Source: Candidatus Zhuqueibacterota bacterium (GTDB lineage Bacteria; Zhuqueibacterota; Zhuqueibacteria; Residuimicrobiales; Krinioviventaceae). Taken from it: 64,000 nt of DNA. This document shows, piece after piece, positions 36,187 to 46,100 of this stretch. The position numbers and the translations under genes were made by a program. Location of the stretch: positions 124,001 through 188,000 of the forward strand of contig JAFGKD010000033.1 in NCBI GenBank assembly GCA_016928775.1, read 5' to 3'. The notes beneath the pieces are model-generated. The model worked only from the letters and a program-made list of their open reading frames with translations, was not told the DNA's origin and did no database searches. Each line of letters opens with the position of its first letter. The stretch's first letter is position 1.

Positions 36187-37221
36187 CTAATTCTTTTTCG
36201 ATACAAAATAAGTAAGCGTATCCGCCATAAACTTGACGAGAGAAATAATTTTGGCATATTGCATCCGCGTTGGTCCCAGTACGCCGAGTGTGCCAATCGC
36301 TCCGTCTATTGAATAAGTTGTTGTGATGATGCTACAATTTTTTGTTAATTCTTCGGCGCTTTCATCACCAATGACGATGCTTATATCGTTTGAACTATGT
36401 TCGGAAAGTACTCGCACCAACACATCTTTGCGATCTAATAGCTCCAAAACTTTACCCACTTGTTCAACAGAGCCAAACTCTGGATTGGCAATGACATTTT
36501 TCGCGCCAAAAAAATGAATGTCACTTTCCGGCTCAAACTGGATCATTTTGTCCGTGTTGTCTTTGATTTTATCGATGAGGTCTTTGCTTTTGGCATCCAC
36601 ATCAGAAAATCGCTCATGAAAAGATGTTGAAAGTTGCTCGATGGAAAGACCACGCAACCGGTCGTTAATGAGTTGGGATATTTCGTTCAAAAAATCGGAT
36701 GAGAATTGATTTTCAATTTCAATAATGACCGATTTAACCAGTCCGGATTCTATGCTGAGAATCACCAACAGTTTTTGTTCAGATATTTGAATCAGCTCCA
36801 GATTCTTGAAAAGACCGCGTGTAAAGCGTGGCGAGAGGACAATGCCGAGTTGGCTTGAAATATCGCCCAGGATTCGAGCCGTCTCGCCAATAATTCGATC
36901 GGCATCCTGAGTGAACTGCTCCAGTTTTTTTATGATGCTTTTTTTTTCTGGCTTTGTTAGATAGGTTCCTTTCCCAAGGCTGTCCACATAGACGCGATAC
37001 CCGTGGGTAGTGGGTATACGCCCGGCAGACGTGTGTGGCTGCCAAATAAGACCCAGTTCTTCTAAATCGGCCATAACATTGCGCACTGTCGCCGGGCTAA
37101 TATTAAGATGATAATTCTTCGAAATATAGCGAGAGCCAACAGGTTCGGCATTTCGCGTAAACCCGTGCACAATGGCGAGAAAAACTTGTCGCTCTCTCTC
37201 TGTTAATTCAATAGTTGACAT
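36187..37221 (-). CDS. hrcA: Heat-inducible transcription repressor HrcA
   Basis: It represses heat-shock operons by binding the CIRCE inverted repeat. About 344 residues, a normal size. The N-terminal winged helix reads LTERERQVFLAIVHGF, then EPVGSRYISKNYHLNISPATVRNVMADLEELG and HTSAGRIPTTHGYRVYVD. The C terminus has GTLGVLGPTRMQYAKIISLV. I take the ATG at 37221 rather than the TTG one codon earlier. A strong promoter lies just upstream, but I find no CIRCE-like sequence (TTAGCACTC-N9-GAGTGCTAA) between the promoter and the gene. Confidence 0.97.
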   Translation of the reverse strand: MSTIELTERERQVFLAIVHGFTRNAEPVGSRYISKNYHLNISPATVRNVMADLEELGLIWQPHTSAGRIPTTHGYRVYVDSLGKGTYLTKPEKKSIIKKLEQFTQDADRIIGETARILGDISSQLGIVLSPRFTRGLFKNLELIQISEQKLLVILSIESGLVKSVIIEIENQFSSDFLNEISQLINDRLRGLSIEQLSTSFHERFSDVDAKSKDLIDKIKDNTDKMIQFEPESDIHFFGAKNVIANPEFGSVEQVGKVLELLDRKDVLVRVLSEHSSNDISIVIGDESAEELTKNCSIITTTYSIDGAIGTLGVLGPTRMQYAKIISLVKFMADTLTYFVSKKN

Positions 37222-37249
37222 CAAAAGTCCGTACTAAAAAATTATCCCA

Positions 37250-37278
37250 AAAATAGCGATTTTTATCTGCCTTGTCAA
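37250..37278 (-). promoter_or_regulatory. Sigma70-type promoter for hrcA-grpE-dnaJ
   Basis: On the minus strand a perfect TTGACA (37278-37273), 17 bases, then TATTTT (37255-37250), about 30 bases before hrcA. No CIRCE element overlaps it. The gap between ftsX and hrcA (37222-37323) holds nothing else evident. Confidence 0.8.
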
Positions 37279-37323
37279 GCTAAATTTCCCCAGCAAAAAG
37301 CAACCTAACCCCATAAAAATCAT

Positions 37324-38172
37324 TTACAAAAACCGCTTCATTGCAAATTGACTGCCAACAAATCCGAAAAACAAACCGGCAACAATAATGCCCCAATAGA
37401 TCGGTTGTGGAACAACAAGAAGACCGGGCCACTGTACATTTAATAGATTAACAACGGCATATATGATGCAAAAAGCGATCAATCCACCCAGCAGCCCTTG
37501 AAGCATACCTTCCAATATAAAAGGTCGGCGGATGAAGGCATTGGTTGCGCCAACCAGTTTCATAGTAGCAATTATTTGTTGCCTGGCAATAATGATAAGC
37601 CGAATGGTGTTAGAAATCATAAAAAAAGAGCCGAGAAATACAAAGAACGCTAAAACATACATCACTATTTTTGAAATGCTGGAAAATTTTACCAATATGT
37701 TGAGCGCGCCCTGATTTAGAACGACCTCATCGATTTCGGGTCGTTTTTCAAGCTGTGCAGCTATGGTATCAACGCTCGTCCTGTTGTTCGTGTCATCACT
37801 GAGTTGAATACTAAACGAGGCTGGCAGCGGATTCTCTTCGAGAGCATCGAATATATCATCGCCAAACTCTTTTTTGAACTCTGCTGCTGCCGCTTCTTTT
37901 GATATATAGTCGACATTGATGACGCCATCCATGTCGATTAATTCATTTTTCAACTGTTTAATTTCTACTTCAGTTATGGTATTGGCAAGAAAAATTTGCA
38001 GATCATATTTCGCATTCAAAACAGTCACCAGGCGGTTCATGTTAAACGACAGAATGACAACAAGGCTGAGGATCAAAAGGAGAAAAAAAACAGTGAACAC
38101 GGTTATCGCTGTTGAAACCCGAGCTTTGGCGAAACCCGCAAATGCTTCTTTTATGCTGTACAAAAGACTCAT
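37324..38172 (-). CDS. ftsX: Cell division protein FtsX
   Basis: The permease-like membrane partner of FtsE; it activates peptidoglycan hydrolases at the division site. The 282 residues show a first membrane helix (TVFTVFFLLLILSLVVILSF), a large extracytoplasmic loop (about 60-170) with the FtsX fold (LQIFLANTITEVEIKQLKNEL, VDYISKEAA), and three more helices. The start overlaps ftsE by four bases (ATGA), so the two are translationally coupled. Confidence 0.95.
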   Translation of the reverse strand: MSLLYSIKEAFAGFAKARVSTAITVFTVFFLLLILSLVVILSFNMNRLVTVLNAKYDLQIFLANTITEVEIKQLKNELIDMDGVINVDYISKEAAAAEFKKEFGDDIFDALEENPLPASFSIQLSDDTNNRTSVDTIAAQLEKRPEIDEVVLNQGALNILVKFSSISKIVMYVLAFFVFLGSFFMISNTIRLIIIARQQIIATMKLVGATNAFIRRPFILEGMLQGLLGGLIAFCIIYAVVNLLNVQWPGLLVVPQPIYWGIIVAGLFFGFVGSQFAMKRFL

Positions 38173-38816
38173 ATAATTTGCCCATTTTCAATTCGAACTA
38201 TTCTCCCATTGTACGCTTTTGCCAGGCTCATATTGTGCGTAGCCATCAGCAAAGAGGTTCCGCGCGTATTAATTCGCATCAACACATCCATAATTTCACT
38301 TGCTGTTTTGGGATCCAGGTTCCCGGTGGGTTCATCTGCCAAAAGAATATAAGGCTCATTGACAATAGCGCGTGCGATGGCGACGCGTTGTTGTTCACCT
38401 CCGGATAGTTCATTTGGATATTTCCGCGATTTGTGACTCAGACCTACGTCAGCCAGGGCTCGCAATACCTTGCGCTTTATCACTTTGCTTCTTGTGCCGA
38501 TAACTTCCAGAACAAAAGAGACATTTCGAAAGACATCCCTGTCGTTGAGCAGTTTAAAATCCTGAAAAACAATCCCGAGCCTGCGACGAAGATAGGGAAT
38601 CTGTTTCAGCAAGATAAAAAGAGAGTTATACTCTCCAATAATGACATGGCCCTCGGACGGCCATTCCTCCAAAAATATAGTTTTTAGTACTGTCGATTTT
38701 CCGGCGCCGCTCGGGCCGACGAGAAAAACTTTCTCCCCCGGATGAATCTGAAATGAGACCTTGCGAATGCCATCACCCGTGGGATAGGTTACTTTGACAT
38801 TATGAAGTTCTAACAT
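38169..38816 (-). CDS. ftsE: Cell division ATP-binding protein FtsE
   Basis: An ABC ATPase of 215 residues. Walker A is GPSGAGKST, the Q-loop region reads IVFQDFKLL, the signature is LSGGEQQRVAIARAI and Walker B is ILLADEPTGNLD. It begins MLELHNVKVTYPTGDG. It forms a complex with FtsX; the preceding methyltransferase gene overlaps it by 17 bases. Confidence 0.96.
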   Translation of the reverse strand: MLELHNVKVTYPTGDGIRKVSFQIHPGEKVFLVGPSGAGKSTVLKTIFLEEWPSEGHVIIGEYNSLFILLKQIPYLRRRLGIVFQDFKLLNDRDVFRNVSFVLEVIGTRSKVIKRKVLRALADVGLSHKSRKYPNELSGGEQQRVAIARAIVNEPYILLADEPTGNLDPKTASEIMDVLMRINTRGTSLLMATHNMSLAKAYNGRIVRIENGQII

Positions 38817-39585
38817 GGCGATTGGACTTTTTTTTCAATACAAAATGAACACGTTCACATTTCTCAGTCAATGGATCAAATGAAAAATTCTTGTACCCGG
38901 CCAGGAGATCAAAAGGAGAATCTTGAATAAAAGCCTGGATATCCTCCAACGGCCAAATTCGTTGCCGATGCGTCTCACATAAGGTCATCCCGGGATTTTG
39001 TGCCAGCCTTATCTCAAAGTGATTGGTTTGAATATGATTTTTCTTGTCGAATGTAGATTTTCGCACATAACGCGCCCCTGAAAAAGACTCTTTATTCACG
39101 TACTGGGAAAAGTCTTTTGATGAATTATAAATTGTACTCACATCAAAAATAAAAAGACCGTTTTCCTGTAATTGAGCCGAAATTTCCAGGAGTGAGGCAT
39201 GCCATGATGAGGACTCTAACAAGTAATTCATACTATCATATAGTGAAACGACGACATCTGCGCGCTCGGACAAAGGGAGATGAGACAAATCTGCGCAGAT
39301 GAACGATGCCGGATTTGTAGACCATTTCCGCACCGCTTGCTTGAGCATCGGCAAAGAACTGTCCATTCCCGTCACATGATAGCCGTATATATGCAGCAAC
39401 AAGCAAAATGTACCGGTGCCGCATGATATATCGACAACCCACTTGCTCGCCGGCCGATAACAGGAGATAATATCATGAATATAGGCTGCCCATCGTTCAT
39501 AATTCACGTGTGCCATCACTCGATCATAGATGGGCGCCAGGGCAGTATATGGCGCCACGTTTTTATGTGAAGCGCCCCATTTCAT
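38800..39585 (-). CDS. Class I SAM-dependent methyltransferase
   Basis: A protein of 261 residues. The start APYTALAPIYDRVMAHVNYERWAAYI and the SAM-binding motif VVDISCGTGTFCLLLHIYGYHVTG, then MLKQAVRKW and VVSLYDSMNYLLE, are typical of small-molecule methyltransferases of the UbiE/Methyltransf_11/25 type. The substrate cannot be told. It overlaps ftsE by 17 bases and is probably co-expressed with ftsEX, but no functional link is implied. Confidence 0.85.
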   Translation of the reverse strand: MKWGASHKNVAPYTALAPIYDRVMAHVNYERWAAYIHDIISCYRPASKWVVDISCGTGTFCLLLHIYGYHVTGMDSSLPMLKQAVRKWSTNPASFICADLSHLPLSERADVVVSLYDSMNYLLESSSWHASLLEISAQLQENGLFIFDVSTIYNSSKDFSQYVNKESFSGARYVRKSTFDKKNHIQTNHFEIRLAQNPGMTLCETHRQRIWPLEDIQAFIQDSPFDLLAGYKNFSFDPLTEKCERVHFVLKKKSNRHVRTS

Positions 39586-39616
39586 ATGATGTCAATATAC
39601 AGAGTTTTTTTATGAA

Positions 39617-39636
39617 AGCCAATATGATCTTTGGCT
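39617..39636 (-). terminator. Weak hairpin after yjbQ
   Basis: AGCCAA (39617-39622) pairs with TTGGCT (39631-39636) two bases after the yjbQ stop codon. On the minus strand it is followed only by TTTCAT, so it is a doubtful terminator. Confidence 0.3.
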
Positions 39637-39637
39637 G

Positions 39638-40039
39638 TCAATTTTCGCTTATCTTGACATAACAAGATCTGACTCTCGGACCATCAAACTCACAAAAATA
39701 GAGAGATTGCCATGTACCCAAAACCAGCCGCCCATTATCAATAATAATTGTCAAAGATGGACTGTAAATACTTGATTTAATATGTGCTGCCGAGTTACCC
39801 TCCATATGGTGGTAGCTGTCGTTGAATGGTACAATTTTGTTTGTTTCCATGATGATATCGCGCACGACATCGGGGTCCGCGTTTTCATTTATGGTTACGG
39901 CCGCTGTTGTGTGCGGTACAAAGATCAGACACAGGCCATCCTGTACTCCACTGTCTCGAACAATGTTCTGCACATCATGATCAATGTTTATGAATTGAAC
40001 CGTCTGTGTCGTTCTCACAGTGATTTTGTTTGCTTTCAT
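39638..40039 (-). CDS. yjbQ: YjbQ family (UPF0047) secondary thiamine-phosphate synthase-like enzyme
   Basis: A protein of 133 residues matching the full length of the family. Conserved stretches are FVPHTTAAVTINENADPDV, SYHHMEGNSAAHIKSS and LGTWQSLYFCEFDGPR, with the histidines that bind metal. The E. coli homologue has weak thiamine-phosphate synthase activity; the true role is uncertain. It follows the secreted 424-residue protein by ten bases. Confidence 0.92.
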   Translation of the reverse strand: MKANKITVRTTQTVQFINIDHDVQNIVRDSGVQDGLCLIFVPHTTAAVTINENADPDVVRDIIMETNKIVPFNDSYHHMEGNSAAHIKSSIYSPSLTIIIDNGRLVLGTWQSLYFCEFDGPRVRSCYVKISEN

Positions 40040-40049
40040 GTGTTCTCTG

Positions 40050-41324
40050 TTATGTTTTCAGCTTTTTCTTTTTTGCCGCCGGAAACAAGATATTATTTAA
40101 AATGAGCCGATAGCCCGGCGAATTCTTGTGCAATGACAGTTGTGTGGGTGGATCATTCACAAAGTGTTGATAGTCTTCCGGATCGTGACCGGCATAATAA
40201 GTAAAAGTTCCTCTTCCAAGATTGCCGTGCAGATATTTCACTTGTCCCGTTCCTTCCGCTTCGCCTAAAATAACAACTGAATTTTTTATCAGCTCTTTTT
40301 TAAAGCCGGTCGTTTGCCCCATAAAGCCTTTGATCGCATTTACATGGCATTGCGTGAGCATTGTCGGAACCGGATCATACTTGGCCGAAAACTCGAAAAG
40401 CGTAAAATAGTCGGCCTCCGCTCCTCGAAGCACGGGGGCATAACTCGGGGGGATATCAATGTCCGAGTATTCATAGAGCAAAGGATTGGGATCGATCTTG
40501 AAATCCTCAAAAGCCAGCGTGTTAGAATAGTCAAGTTTGCTTTGGGCGTTTGCCTGCACTGGATCCCCATCAAAAACCGTATCCACGATATCCACTTGCG
40601 CTGCCGCCAGGGCGATATCAAAAGTATCTGTCGCCGAGCACATGGCGAACATAAAACCACCGCGTCTGATGTACTCTTGAATCGCCAATACAACAGCTCG
40701 TTTGAGCTCGGATACTTTGGCAAAGCCAAGCCTTCTTGCCATGGATTCGTTCTTGGTGACTTCATCCTTGTACCAATCCGCATTTCGATAATTCGCGTAA
40801 AACTTGCCGTATTGACCGGTGAAATCCTCATGGTGCAGGTGAAGCCAGTCATAGAGCTCCAATTCGCCTGCCAAAACGCGTTCATCCCATAGTTTCTCAT
40901 GCGGAATCTCCGCGTACTCTAAAGCCAGAAGCACAGCGTCATCCCAGGCCTGTTTGTTTGGCGGCGCGTAAATCGCAATTTTGGGTGCTTTTTCCAGCAG
41001 TACCTTGTCCATGTTCTCTTGCTCAATGACAGCATAGAGCTGCGCACTGTCGCTGCCGCTCAACATGTCGTAAGAGACACCTCGAAGGCGCAACTCGCGC
41101 TCGACCGCAGGATAAAAATCCATAAAAAACGAACCGCCGCGATAGTTGAGCAGCCACTCCACAGGAATACCATTTTCCAAAGCCCAGTAGGCAATGCCGT
41201 ACGCTTTTAAATGATCCGATTGCTGTAGATCCATATAAACGAGAATTTTTTGAGCGTGCACAGGCATGGCAAAAACAACTAAAACAACTAATATTGTTAT
41301 CTGGATTGATTTTTTCAGCATCAT
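40050..41324 (-). CDS. Secreted protein of a family often labelled asparagine synthetase B
   Basis: A protein of 424 residues with signal peptide (MMLKKSIQITILVVLVVFAMPVHA). The mature part begins QKILVYMDLQQSDHLKAYGIAYWALE, followed by WLLNYRGGSFFMD, EYIRRGGFMFAMCSATDTFD and LGEAEGTGQVKYLHGNLGRGTFTYYAGHDPEDY. Related proteins in FCB genomes are often named asparagine synthetase B, but I see no N-terminal cysteine amidotransferase or ATP-pyrophosphatase motif, so I do not trust that name. RGGFMF and GTFTYYAGHDPED recall the GATase-like fold of the DUF4159 protein in the same operon. The start overlaps the TPR gene stop by four bases. Confidence 0.75.
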   Translation of the reverse strand: MMLKKSIQITILVVLVVFAMPVHAQKILVYMDLQQSDHLKAYGIAYWALENGIPVEWLLNYRGGSFFMDFYPAVERELRLRGVSYDMLSGSDSAQLYAVIEQENMDKVLLEKAPKIAIYAPPNKQAWDDAVLLALEYAEIPHEKLWDERVLAGELELYDWLHLHHEDFTGQYGKFYANYRNADWYKDEVTKNESMARRLGFAKVSELKRAVVLAIQEYIRRGGFMFAMCSATDTFDIALAAAQVDIVDTVFDGDPVQANAQSKLDYSNTLAFEDFKIDPNPLLYEYSDIDIPPSYAPVLRGAEADYFTLFEFSAKYDPVPTMLTQCHVNAIKGFMGQTTGFKKELIKNSVVILGEAEGTGQVKYLHGNLGRGTFTYYAGHDPEDYQHFVNDPPTQLSLHKNSPGYRLILNNILFPAAKKKKLKT

Positions 41325-43168
41325 TTTTTTTCTTCCAGTTTTCTCACTCGTTCTCGAGCTTTTTCAAGATAAATACTGCCGGGAAACTCTAAAAGTATTT
41401 TTTCATAGTGCTCCTGCGCCAAAAGGTCCTCAGCCAGCTCTTTTTCATAGATTTCGGCGACACCCAACAAAGCTTGATCTCGAAAAAAACTCCCGCTATC
41501 CGCATAAACACTGTTTAAAGCGTAAATAGCAGGCTGGAAATCATTCAATTGTCGATAAACATCGGCCAGGAGTAGCCGCACTTCGCTGCGCAGTTGCGAA
41601 TTCGGATTTTCCTGTAAATAGTGCTCCATGTCTTCTTTGGCGTCTTTATATCTCCGCTGTTTTATCTCAAGCGTGGCTTTCCCTAAAATGGCGAGTCCGG
41701 TAGAATCGTAGCTGTTATCTTGCAAAAGCATGCTTAATTCAAGCGCATCATTTTCAAGAACATTCGGTTGTGCGTTCGGGGCGACAACATCGGAGAATTC
41801 CTCCAGATAGCTAAGGCTGCGCTTTGGCTGTTTTTTATAAAATTCCAAATAGGCGAGTTGCAGAAGACAGGCAGGCTTTAGCTCCGCTTCTCGAGCGGCT
41901 TTTGCATAGGCCTGGCGTAAATTGGCTTCTGCGGCTGACAAATCGTCTTTGGCTAATGCACAATCTGCCAGACGAAACAGCGTCTCGATTTGATAGCGGA
42001 TTTGTGGATACTCCTTGAGGGCGCGGCTGTAAGCTTTTTCTGCGCGTTCAATATCAAACAAGTTTGTAAAAGCTATATCGCCAATTTGCATCAGAGCGCG
42101 TCGCGCATCATTTGAGCCCCTGTTGGAATCAACAAAAAGCTGTAATGCATCCAGAGCCTGCTCATAATTTTGCTGCTGTGCATAAGCAGTTGCCAAACCC
42201 AATTTTGCGGCAGCCCGGTATTTGTCGTTCTCAAGCTCTTCAATAATAAATAAAAAAGCTTGCTTCGCATATTCGGTTGCACCGGCATTCAGAGCAGTTG
42301 AGGCAAATTCGTGTATATATTGACCATTTTGAAAGGTTTGGCCCATGAGCTCGGAATCGGAATGCGCAAGCCATTTTTCCCATTCAATAAAATGCAACAG
42401 GGCATTCTCATAATCCTGGGTGATCGTATAGGAATCGGCTAAAAACAGATGGATTGCCCACGCGATTTCGTTTGATGACTTTGCCTGTTTGAGTTCCTTG
42501 ATCAATGGCCCTATGTCATCCTGACTTTGGACAAAACGATGGAGCTCTGTGGATAAAAACAACATTTGTTGTGGATGAACTTTCAGATAGCTCAAATATT
42601 CATCCACCAACTTGTCTTGCTGGTTCAAAATTTTATAGATATTGGCAAGCTCAAACATAAACAGCGTGCTGTTTTTAAAATTTTTACGGGCAGTTAAATA
42701 AACATCCTCCGCCTCTTCGTAAAACTGGTTTTCAAGATAAACCTGACCAATCAGTGTATAAACGTTCTGATTTTTGGAATTTTCTTCTATCAATCGATCC
42801 CATGCTTTACGTGCGCCAGATTCATCACCTCGTTTGAACTGTATCCAGGCCAAATCGACCCGATATCGAATATCGCGACGCTTTTGCTCAAGAGAGCGAA
42901 CAAGCTGTTCAAAACGGTCATAATCCTGAATCTGATCAAGGGTTCTCTTGGCGCCGAGATAAGCACCCGTATCTTTTGGATCGGCAAGCGAGGCACGGAT
43001 ATAATAGTCCGCTGCGTTATCCATTTGTCCAGCGCCTTCAAACATTTGCGCCGTTCTCCTGAGCACTTTTGTTTCATTCTGATTGAGGACTTGCGAATGC
43101 GCTCGAGGATATCCGCATAAAAATAGTCCAGGCAAAATTAGATATATACTATTCCGTAGAAATATCAT
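41321..43168 (-). CDS. Secreted TPR-repeat protein
   Basis: A protein of 615 residues with signal peptide (MIFLRNSIYLILPGLFLCGYPRAHS). The remainder is almost wholly TPR-like helical pairs, about 13 to 15 (for example AGQMDNAADYYIRASLADP, QFYEEAEDVYLTARKNF and NYEQALDALQLFVDS). Some resemble YfgC/BamD-type tetratricopeptides, including LLAQEHYEKILLEFPGSIYLEKARERV at the end. It is probably a periplasmic scaffold. It overlaps both neighbours (20 bases with the DUF4175 gene, four with the next), so the cluster is translationally coupled. Confidence 0.85.
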   Translation of the reverse strand: MIFLRNSIYLILPGLFLCGYPRAHSQVLNQNETKVLRRTAQMFEGAGQMDNAADYYIRASLADPKDTGAYLGAKRTLDQIQDYDRFEQLVRSLEQKRRDIRYRVDLAWIQFKRGDESGARKAWDRLIEENSKNQNVYTLIGQVYLENQFYEEAEDVYLTARKNFKNSTLFMFELANIYKILNQQDKLVDEYLSYLKVHPQQMLFLSTELHRFVQSQDDIGPLIKELKQAKSSNEIAWAIHLFLADSYTITQDYENALLHFIEWEKWLAHSDSELMGQTFQNGQYIHEFASTALNAGATEYAKQAFLFIIEELENDKYRAAAKLGLATAYAQQQNYEQALDALQLFVDSNRGSNDARRALMQIGDIAFTNLFDIERAEKAYSRALKEYPQIRYQIETLFRLADCALAKDDLSAAEANLRQAYAKAAREAELKPACLLQLAYLEFYKKQPKRSLSYLEEFSDVVAPNAQPNVLENDALELSMLLQDNSYDSTGLAILGKATLEIKQRRYKDAKEDMEHYLQENPNSQLRSEVRLLLADVYRQLNDFQPAIYALNSVYADSGSFFRDQALLGVAEIYEKELAEDLLAQEHYEKILLEFPGSIYLEKARERVRKLEEKK

Positions 43169-46100
43169 GTTCCGTCAGAGCCTTGAAATATTCTTCAATA
43201 ACTTTTAAATAATCTCGACTGTAGCCTTCCTTCTTGGCGCGCAGCAGGTCTTGTTCAAGTTGATTTTTCCGCTCACCAAGATCAGCAGGAAGGGCATCAG
43301 GGCTTGTGGTTACGTAGTTTTTTCCTGTTTCCGCTTTTCGTTCGCGACTAAACTCCCGCCGGTGTACGGACTTTTGCGCGTCTAACATTCTCGAAAGTAT
43401 TCGATTCTGCCGATTGATCGTATCTCGCGAAATATTGTTATTGGCAAAATCCTGCTCGACTTTTTTCATATCCTCGGCAATTTTGTCCAGACTGCCCAAC
43501 ACTTCTGACATCCCCTCTGCTTCGCGGGCTAACTCTTCCATGGATTTTCGCACCTGCCGTTGCTCGGCCGCAAGTCGCGCCAATGCCGCTTGTTGGCCGA
43601 GACTTAATTGCCCGTTTGAACCCGCTTGCGGTGTCTGCTGGTTGATTTGGCCTTGCGCGCCCGCCAATTGTTGCATCTGCTGCAGAAATTGCTGATAGCT
43701 CATGCCACCGCTACCGCCTTGCTGTTGCATATTTTGCATGGATTGCTGCATACGTCGAATTGCTGAATTGATGTTCGCCATTGAAGAACCCTGGTTTTCT
43801 GAGGCATTGCTTGCATTACGATTCTCCATTTCGCGAAGTGCCGTATCCATATGAGCCATGGCTTTGCCCAGGGATTGACTAACCTGCGGATCAATGCCGA
43901 AACTCTCATTCATGACAGCCGACATCTCATCGGTCACTCGATCGAGTCCCGAGGCAATTTCTTGCTGTCGATTCGCCAATTCCGGATACTCGGAACTGTT
44001 TCTCGCTACATCTCGTGTCTGTTGCATGAGCTCTTCTTGCTGCTTGGATAATTGCAGTAATTCACGACTCAGCTTGCGCATAGCCTGCATCGCCTGACGC
44101 TGCATCTCCCCACTCATCATCTGCTTGGCCATCTCCAGGTTACTCGCCATTTTTTCAAACGATTTTTGAATGTTCGATGACGTTTTCGGCGCGGCAGCCA
44201 TCTGGTTTTGTGCTAACATGTTTTGCAAGGCATCCAGATTTTCCTGAAAATTTTGGCTCTGCATCTCGGCTGCTGCATCGTTTATTTGTTCAGACGGCAG
44301 CATCGGGATTTCTTTTGACTCGCGCTGCAACTCATCAAGGACTTGCGACAGTGCATCAGCATCCTGGTTGATGCGTTCCTGCTCCTTTTGCAAGCGCTCG
44401 TGCTCTGCCTGCTGTTTCTGCGATCCCTCTGTAATATCCGATTGTCGGTCCGCCAGGTCTTGCGCCATTTTAAGCGCCTGGTCGAGCTTTTGCTCGGCCT
44501 TTAATTTTTTTAACAATGAAATAGTCCGGTCCAGCGCCTTATTATAGTCATCGGCGTTCAATTTTAATTTTTCCATCGCCTGGCGAATCATTTCCTCGTT
44601 CAGGTTTTGCATGGCTTCCGACATTTTGCGCATGGTATCTTCAAGTTCAGGCGTCATCAAATCTTGATAGAGCTGCTGGATTTCCTGGAATTTTTCAATT
44701 GTCTCCGCAGTGAAAAGGTCGTTTTTTTCCATTTTTTCGATCATTTCATCCAGTTGCTGCGTCATCTGTTCGATCTGCTGTTCTATATCCCGCTGTTGCT
44801 GCACGGCTTCGTCGATCTCTTGCTTTTGTTGCCAATCCATCTCGATCGTTCGCTTCATTTCGAGAGTAAGATCGTCCAGCTTGTTTTGCAGCGCTCTGGT
44901 TTTTTCCAGCGTCTCTTCAAAAGAGGTTGTCACTTCATCCTGATCGTTTGCCATTTCTTCGTACATTTCGTAGAGAGATGGAAATCGCGCCCGATAGACT
45001 GTGCTGCGAGCGCTTTTCGGACCGCTTATCATATCAGCATCGTAAACCTGGACAAAATAGACGAGTACATCCGTTGGAAACATATCAAGTTGTGACAAAT
45101 CCCAGTTCAACATGACGCGCAACAGGTCTTCACCGTAATTGAAATCCTGTATATCACTGTAGACAAACCGGCTCGAATCGATATCGCCCTCACCACCCGG
45201 AATGAGCTGATAAGCCAGACGAAGCTGCGATATCCCAAAATCATCCTCGGCTTCAATGGCGAGAGGAATAGTCATATCCTCCTCGAGATCAATATCTTTG
45301 CCGGGTCTGATAATCCGAACAATCGGGAAATTATCCGGGATAACATTGATTTGGTATTTTATCGGCGACAGACTGCTATAGCCATCCTGATCCATAAGAT
45401 GAATTGTATAAAAATCATCTCGTGAAACGTTAAATGCTGCAGCAATTCTACGCCCTTGCATTGCCAGGTCGCTTTTTTGCTCATCGGAAAAAAGCAAATA
45501 GCCGGATGACAGATTCTTGTTTGCCAAGCCGGACAGGCTTATTTTAGAACCCTTGAGTGCACTTATATCGCCAATATTCTCCTCCAGAATATAGGGATCA
45601 ATATTGGCGTAAGCTGGAGGTTCAATTTTCACATTGAGAGAGCGTAGAACAGGCCGTTCAATGGGAAATATCGAATGAACCGGGGAAGCAAAATCCTGGA
45701 AAAAAAATGAATATCGCAAGCTATCGCGGACATTGCTGATTGTATAAGTAAAAGAATCTGATTTTGCTCTGTTCAAATCTATTTTGTTTTCGCCAAACCT
45801 GTTTTGTAATTTAAGGGAGAGAGACATCACTGTTGTATCAGAGACCCATGCGCTCACCAACACATCATCACCTTTTATGACTTGTGTATCCCCTGGTTTG
45901 ACAACAAAAGTGATGGCTGGTCTGATCACAAAATTTTGCCGTGGATGAACAAGCCGAAAAAAGCCCGCCGAAAAAAATGAGCCAAAAGAGAAAACTGGAA
46001 CGAGTGTAAAAAGTGCAACACCAGCGGCGTATCGAACCGCGTTTTTCACTTTTTGAGTTTCAACTTTGGCGCTAAAGCGTTCCCGGGCAAGAATATCACC

